Shown here one piece after another: positions 6,286 through 11,500 of a stretch of 11,500 bases of DNA. The DNA lies in contig CAMURX010000040.1 in the NCBI GenBank assembly GCA_947097615.1, forward strand, positions 1-11,500, given 5' to 3'. A model generated the notes under the pieces. The model was not told where the DNA came from, did no database searches, and saw only the letters and a program-made list of their open reading frames with translations. The stretch's first letter is position 1; every line of letters begins with the position of its first letter. Position numbers and translations under genes: made by a program. The DNA is from an uncultured Neisseria sp. (GTDB lineage: Bacteria; Pseudomonadota; Gammaproteobacteria; Burkholderiales; Neisseriaceae).

Positions 6286-6335
6286 GCCGTCTGAAACGGG
6301 AGGCCGTCTGAACATCTGTTTTCAGACGGCCTTTT
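6284..6335 (+). terminator. DUS at capsid stop plus DUS hairpin terminator
   Basis: AG-DUS at 6284-6295 shares bases with the capsid TAG. A second copy at 6301-6312 pairs with its inverse at 6321-6332 over an 8-base loop and runs into TTTT. It separates the capsid gene from the accessory cassette, which therefore likely needs its own promoter or read-through. Confidence 0.78.
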
Positions 6336-6369
6336 AAATGAAAATTTTTAATGAAAAAAGGAACTGAAT

Positions 6370-7152
6370 ATGAACTGTAAATGCGGCAGTAACTGCACCT
6401 GCGACCCCTGCAATTGTGAAAAAATCGAAGAATCCGACAACATCCCGCCCGTAACCGTTATCGGCCATAGGGGAGGATTTACCGGCGGATGGACAAACTG
6501 GAATTTGGGAGGTGGACACAATGATGCCGGGTTGGGCGGGCCGTACGCATACCCGCCGGAGAAACCGGAGAAACCGGAAAAACCAAAGAAAAAATTCAAC
6601 TGCCACGGCTTCAAAGGATTCGGCACGGATAACGACCGCCATATCCGAGAGTCCGCGCAAAAAAACGGCGTGGACGAAAAAGCCCTGCGCGGCTTTGTCA
6701 AAAAGGAAAACGGCTGGACGGGCAAGGATTCCTATACCGGCGCGGTCGGAGTCGGTCAATTTACGGAGGCTACATGGAACGGTTTGATAGACAAACACGG
6801 AGGCGGCAAACTAGGCATGGTTAAAGTCGGGGCAGCCAACAAAGGCAAAGCCAACGACCCGCGCCGCGACAACCGCATCAACACACTGGCCACCGGCCTG
6901 CTGATGAAAGTGAACGGTGAAAAACTGGATAAGGCCGGTGTGGAGAAAACCCCGGCCAATCTGTATCTGGTGCACAACATCGGCCCGGGTGTGATTCCGG
7001 CACTCAAAGGGCAGAAAGTCGGAGAGAATACATTGAAGTCCATGCGGACAAACGGCATGAAAAAGGGCGAAACCGTGGCGCAGTTTTTAAAACGGCAGGG
7101 CGATTCGTTCTTAGAACACTACGACATTGCCAACCATGACGACTGCCGTTAG
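6370..7152 (+). CDS. Lytic transglycosylase-like putative effector with Cys-rich N-terminus
   Basis: A 260-residue protein in three parts. Residues 1-16 (MNCKCGSNCTCDPCNC) hold six cysteines in metallothionein-like CxC and CxxC spacing. Residues 24-75 are a linker with PPVTVIGHRGG, a Gly/Asn-rich stretch and a PEKPEKPEKPKKK repeat. Residues about 80-245 resemble the soluble lytic transglycosylase/goose-lysozyme fold: FVKKENGW (109-116) with likely catalytic Glu113, YTGAVGVGQFTEATW (122-136), and YLVHNIGPG (199-207), the counterpart of the family's AYNAGPG motif. It should cleave the glycan strand of peptidoglycan. There is no signal peptide, so export by a dedicated system or lysis is inferred. 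Codons favour AAA and C endings, unlike the G-ending codons of the capsid genes, pointing to separate origin. It could instead be a virion-associated hydrolase. Confidence 0.78.
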   Translation: MNCKCGSNCTCDPCNCEKIEESDNIPPVTVIGHRGGFTGGWTNWNLGGGHNDAGLGGPYAYPPEKPEKPEKPKKKFNCHGFKGFGTDNDRHIRESAQKNGVDEKALRGFVKKENGWTGKDSYTGAVGVGQFTEATWNGLIDKHGGGKLGMVKVGAANKGKANDPRRDNRINTLATGLLMKVNGEKLDKAGVEKTPANLYLVHNIGPGVIPALKGQKVGENTLKSMRTNGMKKGETVAQFLKRQGDSFLEHYDIANHDDCR

Positions 7153-7182
7153 GATAGGCATTTTCCGAACTTGGAGAGCGCC

Positions 7183-7599
7183 ATGAAACTGTCCGCCGCC
7201 TTATTCGTATCGTTTGCCTTATCCGCAGCAGCTCAGGCCGAAGACTACTCGGGCGAGTGGATCAAGAGTACCTGCATGCTCAAAGAACGCGGCGGCGCAT
7301 GGCGCAAAATGCCCTGCCGCACTGTGAATGTGGAAATCAGCAGGGCTTCATTGGTCGACAAGTTCGTTTTGGACGGCAAGCAGTTTTATTTGGGCATAAA
7401 CGAGTGGGATCAGCCTGCGGAAATCTACCTCGCTCCAAAAAAACGCCATCTCGACAATCTCGACAAACGCTTTGCTGCCGTCAAGTTTTACCTCACGCCC
7501 CAACTCAAACCCGCAGGCGACGCGCTCGGCCTGCCCAACGTTTGGCAGTGCTTCCGCCAGAAGCGGGGGAAATACACGCTGTGCGAGTGGCAGCAGTGA
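7183..7599 (+). CDS. Small exported protein, putative immunity protein or lysozyme inhibitor
   Basis: A 138-residue protein starting 30 bases after the transglycosylase-like gene. ATG 7183 is preferred because GGAG stands six bases upstream and it gives a clean signal peptide (MKLSAALFVSFALSAAAQA, cleavage likely after residue 19); a TTG at 7171 is in frame but overlaps the binding site. The mature protein has four cysteines (31, 45, 123, 134), suited to two disulfides in the periplasm, and a predicted beta-rich body (DKFVLDGKQFYLGINEW). No family was recognised. A periplasmic partner directly downstream of a peptidoglycan hydrolase fits a cognate immunity protein that protects the producer; this is inference from layout. 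Confidence 0.72.
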   Translation: MKLSAALFVSFALSAAAQAEDYSGEWIKSTCMLKERGGAWRKMPCRTVNVEISRASLVDKFVLDGKQFYLGINEWDQPAEIYLAPKKRHLDNLDKRFAAVKFYLTPQLKPAGDALGLPNVWQCFRQKRGKYTLCEWQQ

Positions 7600-7611
7600 A
7601 ATGAAACGGAT

Positions 7612-7645
7612 AAGGCCGTCTGAAAGTTTTCAGACGGCCTTTGTT
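7612..7645 (+). terminator. DUS hairpin terminator after the effector-immunity cassette
   Basis: AAGGCCGTCTGAAA (7612-7625) and its exact inverse (7628-7641) form a tight hairpin followed by TTGTTTT. Together with the 6301-6335 hairpin it brackets the two-gene cassette. Confidence 0.8.
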
Positions 7646-7679
7646 TTGGCTGTAATACGGAAATACGAAAGGAATTACT

Positions 7680-7970
7680 ATGATGGAAAAACCTGTTTTT
7701 TACGAAGTGCATCCGGTTTCGCAGGAGCGTCGCGCGGCTTTGCTGGCGGCTGGTTATCGGATTATTGATGCGGTGTTCATGTCTGCCGGTTACGAGAACC
7801 CGCCCGACCCGCAGACTGCCGAAAGGCCGTCTGAAAATGGGTTGACGGTGGCACAGTTAAAGGAGGAGCTTGCGGCTTTGGGTGTGTCCGTTCCCGCCGA
7901 TGCGAAGAAGGCGGATTTGGAAGCACTGCTGGAAGCGGAGCTTGCCAAGCGGGGCGGCGGCGGTGATTAG
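7680..7970 (+). CDS. Small head-associated protein with C-terminal HeH domain
   Basis: A 96-residue protein. Residues about 1-45 (MEKPVFYEVHPVSQERRAAL, GYRIIDAVFMSAGY) are compact and unassigned. Residues about 53-90 (LTVAQLKEELAALGVSVPAD, AKKADLEALLEAEL) are a helix-extended-helix (HeH/SAP-like) motif that is frequent in small phage proteins encoded just after the major capsid gene and may bind DNA or a head component. AAAGGAA lies five bases before the ATG at 7680; ATG 7683 is an alternative. A DUS at 7824-7835 encodes part of the linker before the HeH motif. The gene overlaps the next by 8 bases. Confidence 0.75.
   Translation: MMEKPVFYEVHPVSQERRAALLAAGYRIIDAVFMSAGYENPPDPQTAERPSENGLTVAQLKEELAALGVSVPADAKKADLEALLEAELAKRGGGGD
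7824..7835 (+). repeat. DNA uptake sequence inside the HeH gene
   Basis: AGGCCGTCTGAA encodes RPSE in the linker just before the HeH motif. It lies in a tolerant, proline-containing stretch. Confidence 0.85.
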
Positions 7971-8334
7971 GGTGTTTGTTTCCGCCGCCGAGGTGTCGGC
8001 GGTGCTGCCTGCGGGGGCGGATGGGGAGCGGGCGGCGATGATGGCGAATCTGTGGCTGTCGCGGCAGGCTTTGAAGCCGTTTGATGTCGTGCCGGAAGGG
8101 GTGAAGGCGGCGGCTTTGGAGTTGGCGCGGATGGCGCATGAGGGGCTGTTGTATGCGGATACGCAGTCGGGTTTGTTAGCGGAGACGGTGCGGGCGGACA
8201 GTGTGAGTGTGAGCCGGTCGTTTTCGCCGTCGGCCAAGGCGGTGTCGGGGCGGATGCGGCTGGTGGCGGATTTGCTGTCACCGTATCTGGACGGTGCACG
8301 TTTGGGCAATGCGGTGTTGTTGGCGAGGTTGTGA
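7963..8334 (+). CDS. Head-tail adaptor (gp6/DnaT-like connector)
   Basis: A 123-residue protein from a GTG start at 7963 that overlaps the end of the HeH gene by 8 bases; the open frame extends further upstream but VIRVFVSAAEVSAVLP is the natural beginning. It is mostly helical (ALELARMAHEGLLYADTQSG, SGRMRLVADLLSPYL), as expected for adaptor proteins that form a ring under the portal. Its place after the capsid/HeH genes and before the stopper matches the head-completion order of siphoviruses. Some homologues of this type are annotated as DnaT-like. Assignment is mainly by context and fold pattern. Confidence 0.65.
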   Translation: MIRVFVSAAEVSAVLPAGADGERAAMMANLWLSRQALKPFDVVPEGVKAAALELARMAHEGLLYADTQSGLLAETVRADSVSVSRSFSPSAKAVSGRMRLVADLLSPYLDGARLGNAVLLARL

Positions 8335-8693
8335 TGAGGGTTTTGCTTCAGGAGCGGCTGGCGGCGGCTTTGTCGGGCGTTTTGGCCGATGCGGTGCAGG
8401 ATTTTGTACTGCGGCGTACGGTGAAAACGGCGGACAGGGTGCGCGGGACGTTTGTGGAGGCGGTGGAGGAATACCGTGGGCGCGGGTTGTGCCGTTTGTC
8501 GTGGTCGGCGGTGGAGCGCAATGCGCTGGGGATTCCGGCGACTGACGGCAAGGCGGTGGTTTTGCAGTCGGAATGCGCCGTTGCGCCGAGGCAGGACGAT
8601 GTGTTGGACTTTGGCGACGGGGCGTGCCGTATTGTCGAGGTGCGGCAAGACCCGGTCGGGGCGGTGTGGACGGTGCAGTACCGGAGGGTGTGA
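8334..8693 (+). CDS. Head-tail joining (stopper-like) protein
   Basis: About 119 residues. The ATG at 8334 shares its first base with the last base of the preceding TGA; a GTG at 8331 is the alternative start, giving the overlap GTGATGA and translational coupling. An N-terminal helical part (LLQERLAAALSGVLADAVQD) is followed by a beta-rich C-terminal part (VVLQSECAVAPRQDDVLDFG, ACRIVEVRQDPVGAVWTVQY) that resembles the small beta-barrel stopper/FII group closing the head before tail attachment. Context supports this; sequence similarity alone is modest. Confidence 0.6.
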   Translation: MRVLLQERLAAALSGVLADAVQDFVLRRTVKTADRVRGTFVEAVEEYRGRGLCRLSWSAVERNALGIPATDGKAVVLQSECAVAPRQDDVLDFGDGACRIVEVRQDPVGAVWTVQYRRV

Positions 8694-8694
8694 G

Positions 8695-9075
8695 ATGGCT
8701 TGGGACAGGAAACCGGATTTGTTCGCGGAGTTGGTCGAAGAGGAAGCGGAAAAGCGTTGGCGTGCGTTTGCTCTGACCTGTCTGAATGCGGTGGTGCTGC
8801 GTTCGCCGGTGGATACGGGGCGGTTTCGCGGCAGCCATACGGTGTCGGTGGGGCAACCTGATTACGGGCTGACGGAGGCGGAGGACAGGACGGGGACGCT
8901 GACTCTGGATGCGGGGGCGGCGGTGATTCGTGGTGTGCCGAAGGGGGCGTTCCCGCCCGTCTATATCCAAACGAATCTGCCTTATGCGGCGCGGCTGGAA
9001 AACGGGTGGTCGCAGCAGGCGGCGGACGGGGTGTATGCGGTGTCGTTCAATTATGCGGTGCAGAAATTCAGATGA
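8695..9075 (+). CDS. HK97 gp10-like neck/tail protein
   Basis: A 126-residue protein with the hallmark SPVDTGRFRGS (residues 37-47) of the HK97 gp10-like group, followed by a beta-rich region and YIQTNLPYAARLENGWSQQA (90-109), also characteristic of the family. It sits in the expected slot between head-tail stopper and tail terminator. It begins one base after the previous stop and overlaps the next gene by ATGA. Confidence 0.78.
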   Translation: MAWDRKPDLFAELVEEEAEKRWRAFALTCLNAVVLRSPVDTGRFRGSHTVSVGQPDYGLTEAEDRTGTLTLDAGAAVIRGVPKGAFPPVYIQTNLPYAARLENGWSQQAADGVYAVSFNYAVQKFR

Positions 9076-9473
9076 CGGAATATGAGTTCAGGCAGGCGGT
9101 GTCTGCCTTGGTTTTGCAGGCGGGCATTGTGGCGGAGGCGGCGGTGGATGTGCCGAACGGTTCGGGGTTTTCGCCGCCGCGCGGTTTGTGGCTGCGGCTG
9201 GGCTTCAGCGGGGCGCAGGGTTTGTTTGCGGGCTTCGGCGATATGCCGCTGACGCGGCGGACGGGGCTGGTGACGGTGCAGTGTTTCGCGCCTGCGGCGG
9301 AGTATACGGGTGCGCTGGAAGAAGCGGCGGGCGCGTTGGTGCGGCTGCTGGAATGGCATTTCGCACCGGGCTTTGAGTTGCAGGCGGCGGAGACGGCGGA
9401 TGTGGGGCTGTCGGACGACGGTTTATGGTGGCAGAAGAATGTGCGCGTGCCGTTTTTGATTAAGGCCGTCTGA
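9072..9473 (+). CDS. Tail terminator protein (DUF4128/gpU-like)
   Basis: A 133-residue protein starting with ATG in an ATGA overlap. It has an N-terminal helix (MTEYEFRQAVSALVLQAG), a strand with LWLRLGFSGAQ, the segment GLVTVQCFAPA, a second helix (GALEEAAGALVRLLEWHF) and a final strand (WWQKNVRVPFLIKAV), the alternating pattern of tail terminator rings that stop tube growth and dock the tail to the head. Its TGA stop lies inside an AG-DUS. Confidence 0.75.
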   Translation: MTEYEFRQAVSALVLQAGIVAEAAVDVPNGSGFSPPRGLWLRLGFSGAQGLFAGFGDMPLTRRTGLVTVQCFAPAAEYTGALEEAAGALVRLLEWHFAPGFELQAAETADVGLSDDGLWWQKNVRVPFLIKAV

Positions 9474-9506
9474 AAACCCAAACGGGACTTTCAGACGGCC
9501 TTTGTT
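9463..9506 (+). terminator. DUS inverted repeat at the end of the tail terminator gene
   Basis: AGGCCGTCTGAA (9463-9474) contains the TGA stop of the upstream gene and pairs with TTCAGACGGCCT (9490-9501), followed by TTGTTTT. The 15-base loop is longer than in neighbouring DUS hairpins. Confidence 0.72.
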
Positions 9507-9536
9507 TTGACTGTTTTTTTATGAAAGGAAATACCC

Positions 9537-10448
9537 ATGAGTTCGGGTGCGAAGCAGAGTCTTTATATTGTGGCGGAGGCGGCGGCAGGTACGACGCCGA
9601 ACAATCCGAAGTGGGCGACGCTGCCCTTTAAGGCGCTGTCGCTGGACGGTGCGCCGAATAAGACGGAGTCGGATACGGTGGTTGACGGGCGCATCGGGCG
9701 CGGCAGTTATATCACGGGCTTGGAAATCGCAGGCGATATTGAGGCCAATGCGTCGTTTGCCACGTATGACGCGCTGCTGGCGGCGGCATTTTTCAACGAG
9801 TGGAAGACGGACGCGCTGTCGGTCGGCGAGGTGCGCAAGACTTTTTCGGCGGTGCGTGCTTACCGGGACATCGGCAATTACCATACGTTTAAGGGTTTGC
9901 ATGTGGCGAAGTTCGCGCTGGACATTCCCGAGGAGGGGCTGATTACCTTTAAGTTCACGATGGCGGGTTTGGAGCGTTCGCAGGCTAATGCCGCGCCTGC
10001 GGGTACGGTGGCCGCTGCGGCTTTGGCGGAGGAGTTTACCAATGTCGGGGTGGGCGAAATCACGCTGGACGGTGCGCCGCTGCGCGGGGTGGCCTGTGTG
10101 ACGGCCTTTTCGTTCGAGTTGGACAACGGGATGAAGGCGCAGAAGTGTTTGGGTGCGGGTTTGTCGGCGGGCAAGCAGTTGGAAGGCCGTGCGTCAATCA
10201 GTGGTTCGTTTACGGTGGCGTGGTCGCAGAAGTCGGCGGAGATTTACGAGAAGCAGTTTGCCAACGGTAAGCTAGCCTTGGTTGTTCCCTTTGGCGATGC
10301 GGCGGGCAATAAGTATGAGTTGTCGCTGCCGGTGGTGACGGTGAAGGGTTCGCTGCCTTCGGGCGGGGCGGACGATTTGTTGAGTACGCAGTTCGAGTAT
10401 ACGGTTCAGGATGTGTCGCCGGTGTTGAAACGGGTGGCGAAACCTTAA
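9537..10448 (+). CDS. Phage major tail tube protein
   Basis: A 303-residue protein with AAAGGAA ahead of the ATG. Features of siphovirus tail tube proteins are the opening (SSGAKQSLYIVAEAAAGTTP), the DTVVDGRIGRGSYITGLEIA segment and the IEANASFATYDALLAAAFFN segment, the latter typical of the phage tail tube family that forms stacked hexameric rings. The second half (GEITLDGAPLRGVACVTAFS, LEGRASISGSFTVAW) looks like an additional immunoglobulin-like or duplicated tube domain, explaining the length. One tube gene and no sheath gene point to a long non-contractile tail. Confidence 0.83.
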   Translation: MSSGAKQSLYIVAEAAAGTTPNNPKWATLPFKALSLDGAPNKTESDTVVDGRIGRGSYITGLEIAGDIEANASFATYDALLAAAFFNEWKTDALSVGEVRKTFSAVRAYRDIGNYHTFKGLHVAKFALDIPEEGLITFKFTMAGLERSQANAAPAGTVAAAALAEEFTNVGVGEITLDGAPLRGVACVTAFSFELDNGMKAQKCLGAGLSAGKQLEGRASISGSFTVAWSQKSAEIYEKQFANGKLALVVPFGDAAGNKYELSLPVVTVKGSLPSGGADDLLSTQFEYTVQDVSPVLKRVAKP

Positions 10449-10460
10449 AGGAGTGGGAAT

Positions 10461-10943
10461 ATGGCTTTGAAGATTGTGAAAAAGCCCGAAGCGGGGGCAA
10501 GGTGGTTCGGTTTCGAGCAGGACGGGGAGGTGGTGGCGCGTTTTCTGATCCGTCCGATAGACGAGCCGCGCTATCAGGTGGCGCAGGAGCGTTTGCAGTT
10601 GGCGGTGCGCGCGGAGGGTTCGGATATTGCGGGGATTGCGGAGGACGCACAGCCTTGGGTGTTGCGCGATGCGGAGGCGGTGGCGCGTTATCTGGTGGCG
10701 GACTGGGAGGGTTTGGAGGATGCGGACGGCAACGCCCTGCCCTACTCGCCCGAGACGGCCTGTATGGTGTTTTCGCAGTCGAAAACGGGGCTGGTGCTGT
10801 GGTCGTGGGCGAAGATGCAGGCGGAGGCTTTGCAGGCGGAGTTGTGGCGAGAAGAGGACGAGGCGGTAAAAAAGCCGTCGCATGGTACAGGTGGCGGGCA
10901 CAAGGGCAGTCGCAAAAGCGCAAAAACGTCCGCGACTACCTGA
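10461..10943 (+). CDS. Tail assembly chaperone, short form (G-like)
   Basis: A 160-residue zero-frame product that starts after AAAGGAG. It occupies the place of lambda gpG, between tail tube and tape measure. Chaperones of this class coat the tape measure protein while the tube polymerises on it and are not part of the virion. The sequence MALKIVKKPEAGARWFGFEQ leads to a mixed helical domain ending around residue 138; after the slippery site the zero frame has a low-complexity tail (KPSHGTGGGHKGSRKSAKTS), as expected for sequence mainly constrained in the other frame. Confidence 0.8.
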   Translation: MALKIVKKPEAGARWFGFEQDGEVVARFLIRPIDEPRYQVAQERLQLAVRAEGSDIAGIAEDAQPWVLRDAEAVARYLVADWEGLEDADGNALPYSPETACMVFSQSKTGLVLWSWAKMQAEALQAELWREEDEAVKKPSHGTGGGHKGSRKSAKTSATT

Positions 10944-11167
10944 ATCTGCCGCAGGAGGCGGCGCCGGAATATTCGTATCTGGCGGATTATCTGGTCGCCG
11001 CCTACGCGCAAATCGCCCGCGCCCGCCGCTACGAGCAGGGTGTGCCGCTGCCGCTGTCGCCCGCCGATGTGGCGGCCTTTGCCGATTACGCGGATGTGCC
11101 GGTGTCGCGGGCTCTGCTCAACCGTGCGGTGTTTGCGATTGACGATGCGGCTTTGGCGGGGGTTTAG
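10461..11167 (+). CDS. Tail assembly chaperone, frameshifted long form (GT-like)
   Basis: A -1 frameshift at 10868-10874 would join the first 138 codons of the G-like frame to a 97-codon extension ending with TAG at 11165-11167, giving about 235 residues. The extension reads AVAWYRWRAQGQSQKRKNVR and continues through a conserved-looking helical part (EYSYLADYLVAAYAQIARAR, SRALLNRAVFAIDDAALAGV). It has no good start of its own, and its codon use remains phage-like through the zero-frame stop, so it is expected to be made only as a fusion, as in lambda gpGT. Confidence 0.78.
10868..10874 (+). promoter_or_regulatory. Programmed -1 frameshift site A AAA AAG
   Basis: The zero frame reads GTA AAA AAG, giving the canonical slippery heptamer A AAA AAG in the correct phase. 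After slipping, decoding continues AAA AAA GCC in the T frame. GAGG and AGGCGG just upstream could act as a Shine-Dalgarno-like stimulator; a downstream structure was not established. Confidence 0.8.
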
Positions 11168-11196
11168 AGGCCGTCTGAAATCCTTTCAGACGGCCT
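11168..11196. terminator. DUS hairpin between the GT-like and higA genes
   Basis: A 13-base-pair perfect stem (11168-11180 with 11184-11196) with a 3-base loop, starting on the base after the TAG stop of the long chaperone and ending 7 bases before the higA stop. It lacks a T-run on the plus strand but stands where convergent transcripts meet. Confidence 0.65.
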
Positions 11197-11203
11197 GAAT
11201 CTG

Positions 11204-11485
11204 CTATGCCAAGGGTACGGCCAGAGGGACGACGAAGTCGTGCGGGGTTTGTTCGGCGTGCCACAGGTCGTAACGGCTCTGCATATCCAGCCACATGCGG
11301 CTGCTTGTGCCCAGCAGGACGGACAGGCGCACGGCCATGTCGGCGGATACGGCGGCTTTGCCGTTGAGGATGCGCGAGAGGGCGGCGCGGGTGACGCCAA
11401 GGCGTTTGGCCGCTTCGGTGACGCTGGTTTCGCCGAGGTATTCGCGCAGCACTTCGCCCGGATGGGCGGGGTTGTACATTTCCAT
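11204..11485 (-). CDS. higA: HigA-family antitoxin (XRE-type DNA-binding)
   Basis: A 93-residue protein matching the HigA/VapI antitoxin family: NPAHPGEVLREYLGETSVTE at the start, a helix-turn-helix with AAKRLGVTRAALSRILNGKA (residues 25-44), and the downstream LGTSSRMWLDMQSRYDLWHA segment. AAGGA stands seven bases before the ATG at 11485. Such proteins neutralise a HigB ribosome-dependent mRNA interferase and repress their own operon. HigB usually precedes higA, so it should lie to the right of the window on the minus strand. The gene opposes the structural genes and occupies the slot where the tape measure gene would be expected, so it is an accessory insertion. Nothing is damaged. Confidence 0.85.
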   Translation of the reverse strand: MEMYNPAHPGEVLREYLGETSVTEAAKRLGVTRAALSRILNGKAAVSADMAVRLSVLLGTSSRMWLDMQSRYDLWHAEQTPHDFVVPLAVPLA

Positions 11486-11500
11486 GATGTCTTCCTTAGT

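Noticed and set aside
5017..6315. A 432-codon open frame on the minus strand opposite the scaffold and capsid genes
   Set aside because: Its Arg/His/Gln-rich, low-diversity composition is typical of an antisense shadow of GC-rich coding sequence. The plus strand has ribosome binding sites, correct gene order and credible capsid proteins.
6556..6594. The PEKPEKPEKP coding repeat as a phase-variable tandem repeat
   Set aside because: The repeat unit is nine bases and only about three imperfect copies long, so changes would not shift the frame; it looks like an ordinary proline-rich linker.
8278..8970. A long Pro/Arg-rich minus-strand frame across the head-tail genes
   Set aside because: Shadow composition. 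The plus-strand genes are coupled by ATGA and GTGATGA overlaps and follow the known head-tail order.
4379..11196. Regularly recurring 10-12 base repeats considered as a CRISPR array or transposon ends
   Set aside because: They are the Neisseriaceae DNA uptake sequence; spacing is irregular, most occur at gene ends, and no constant spacer length or transposase is present.

Overview
The window looks like a chromosomal segment of a GC-rich species of Neisseria or a close relative. Copies of the Neisseriaceae DNA uptake sequence (DUS, core GCCGTCTGAA) occur throughout. Most are the AGGCCGTCTGAA dialect of commensal and animal species rather than the ATGCCGTCTGAA dialect typical of meningococcus and gonococcus. 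The housekeeping genes (aceE, a Smr-domain protein, murI, tRNA-Glu) also fit a betaproteobacterium. The exact species cannot be fixed from the sequence alone.

Positions 1-2710 are ordinary host chromosome. They hold the 5' part of aceE (minus strand, running off the left edge), a 434-base intergenic stretch with a terminator-like hairpin and DUS copies, a Smr-domain gene (minus), murI (plus), a long DUS-based inverted repeat, and a tRNA-Glu(TTC) gene with a well-formed sigma-70 promoter and a strong terminator.

Positions ~2665-11500 are a damaged siphovirus-type prophage sitting against the 3' end of the tRNA-Glu gene, a classic integration site. The tyrosine integrase next to the tRNA is broken twice: a one-base frameshift, then loss of its catalytic domain. 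At the break it joins a short minus-strand remnant (a membrane-protein tail and a small coupled ORF), and this in turn joins a MuF-type head morphogenesis gene. Everything normally lying between integrase and MuF (regulation, replication, terminase, portal) is absent here. The structural block after that is in good order: MuF, scaffold, major capsid protein, HeH-domain protein, head-tail adaptor, head-tail stopper, gp10-like protein, tail terminator, tail tube, and a tail assembly chaperone pair made by a -1 frameshift on a canonical A AAA AAG heptamer.

Two accessory cassettes interrupt the structural block. Between capsid and HeH genes lies a two-gene unit with different codon use: a lytic-transglycosylase-like protein with a six-cysteine, metallothionein-like N-terminus and a toxin-like linker, followed by a small exported protein with four cysteines. 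It reads as a peptidoglycan-degrading effector with a periplasmic immunity protein, bracketed by DUS hairpins. After the chaperone genes, facing the other way, lies a HigA-family antitoxin whose expected HigB partner would be beyond the right edge. DUS copies are fused to or abut the stop codons of several prophage genes and form hairpin terminators between modules, suggesting the remnant has long been part of a naturally transformable genome.
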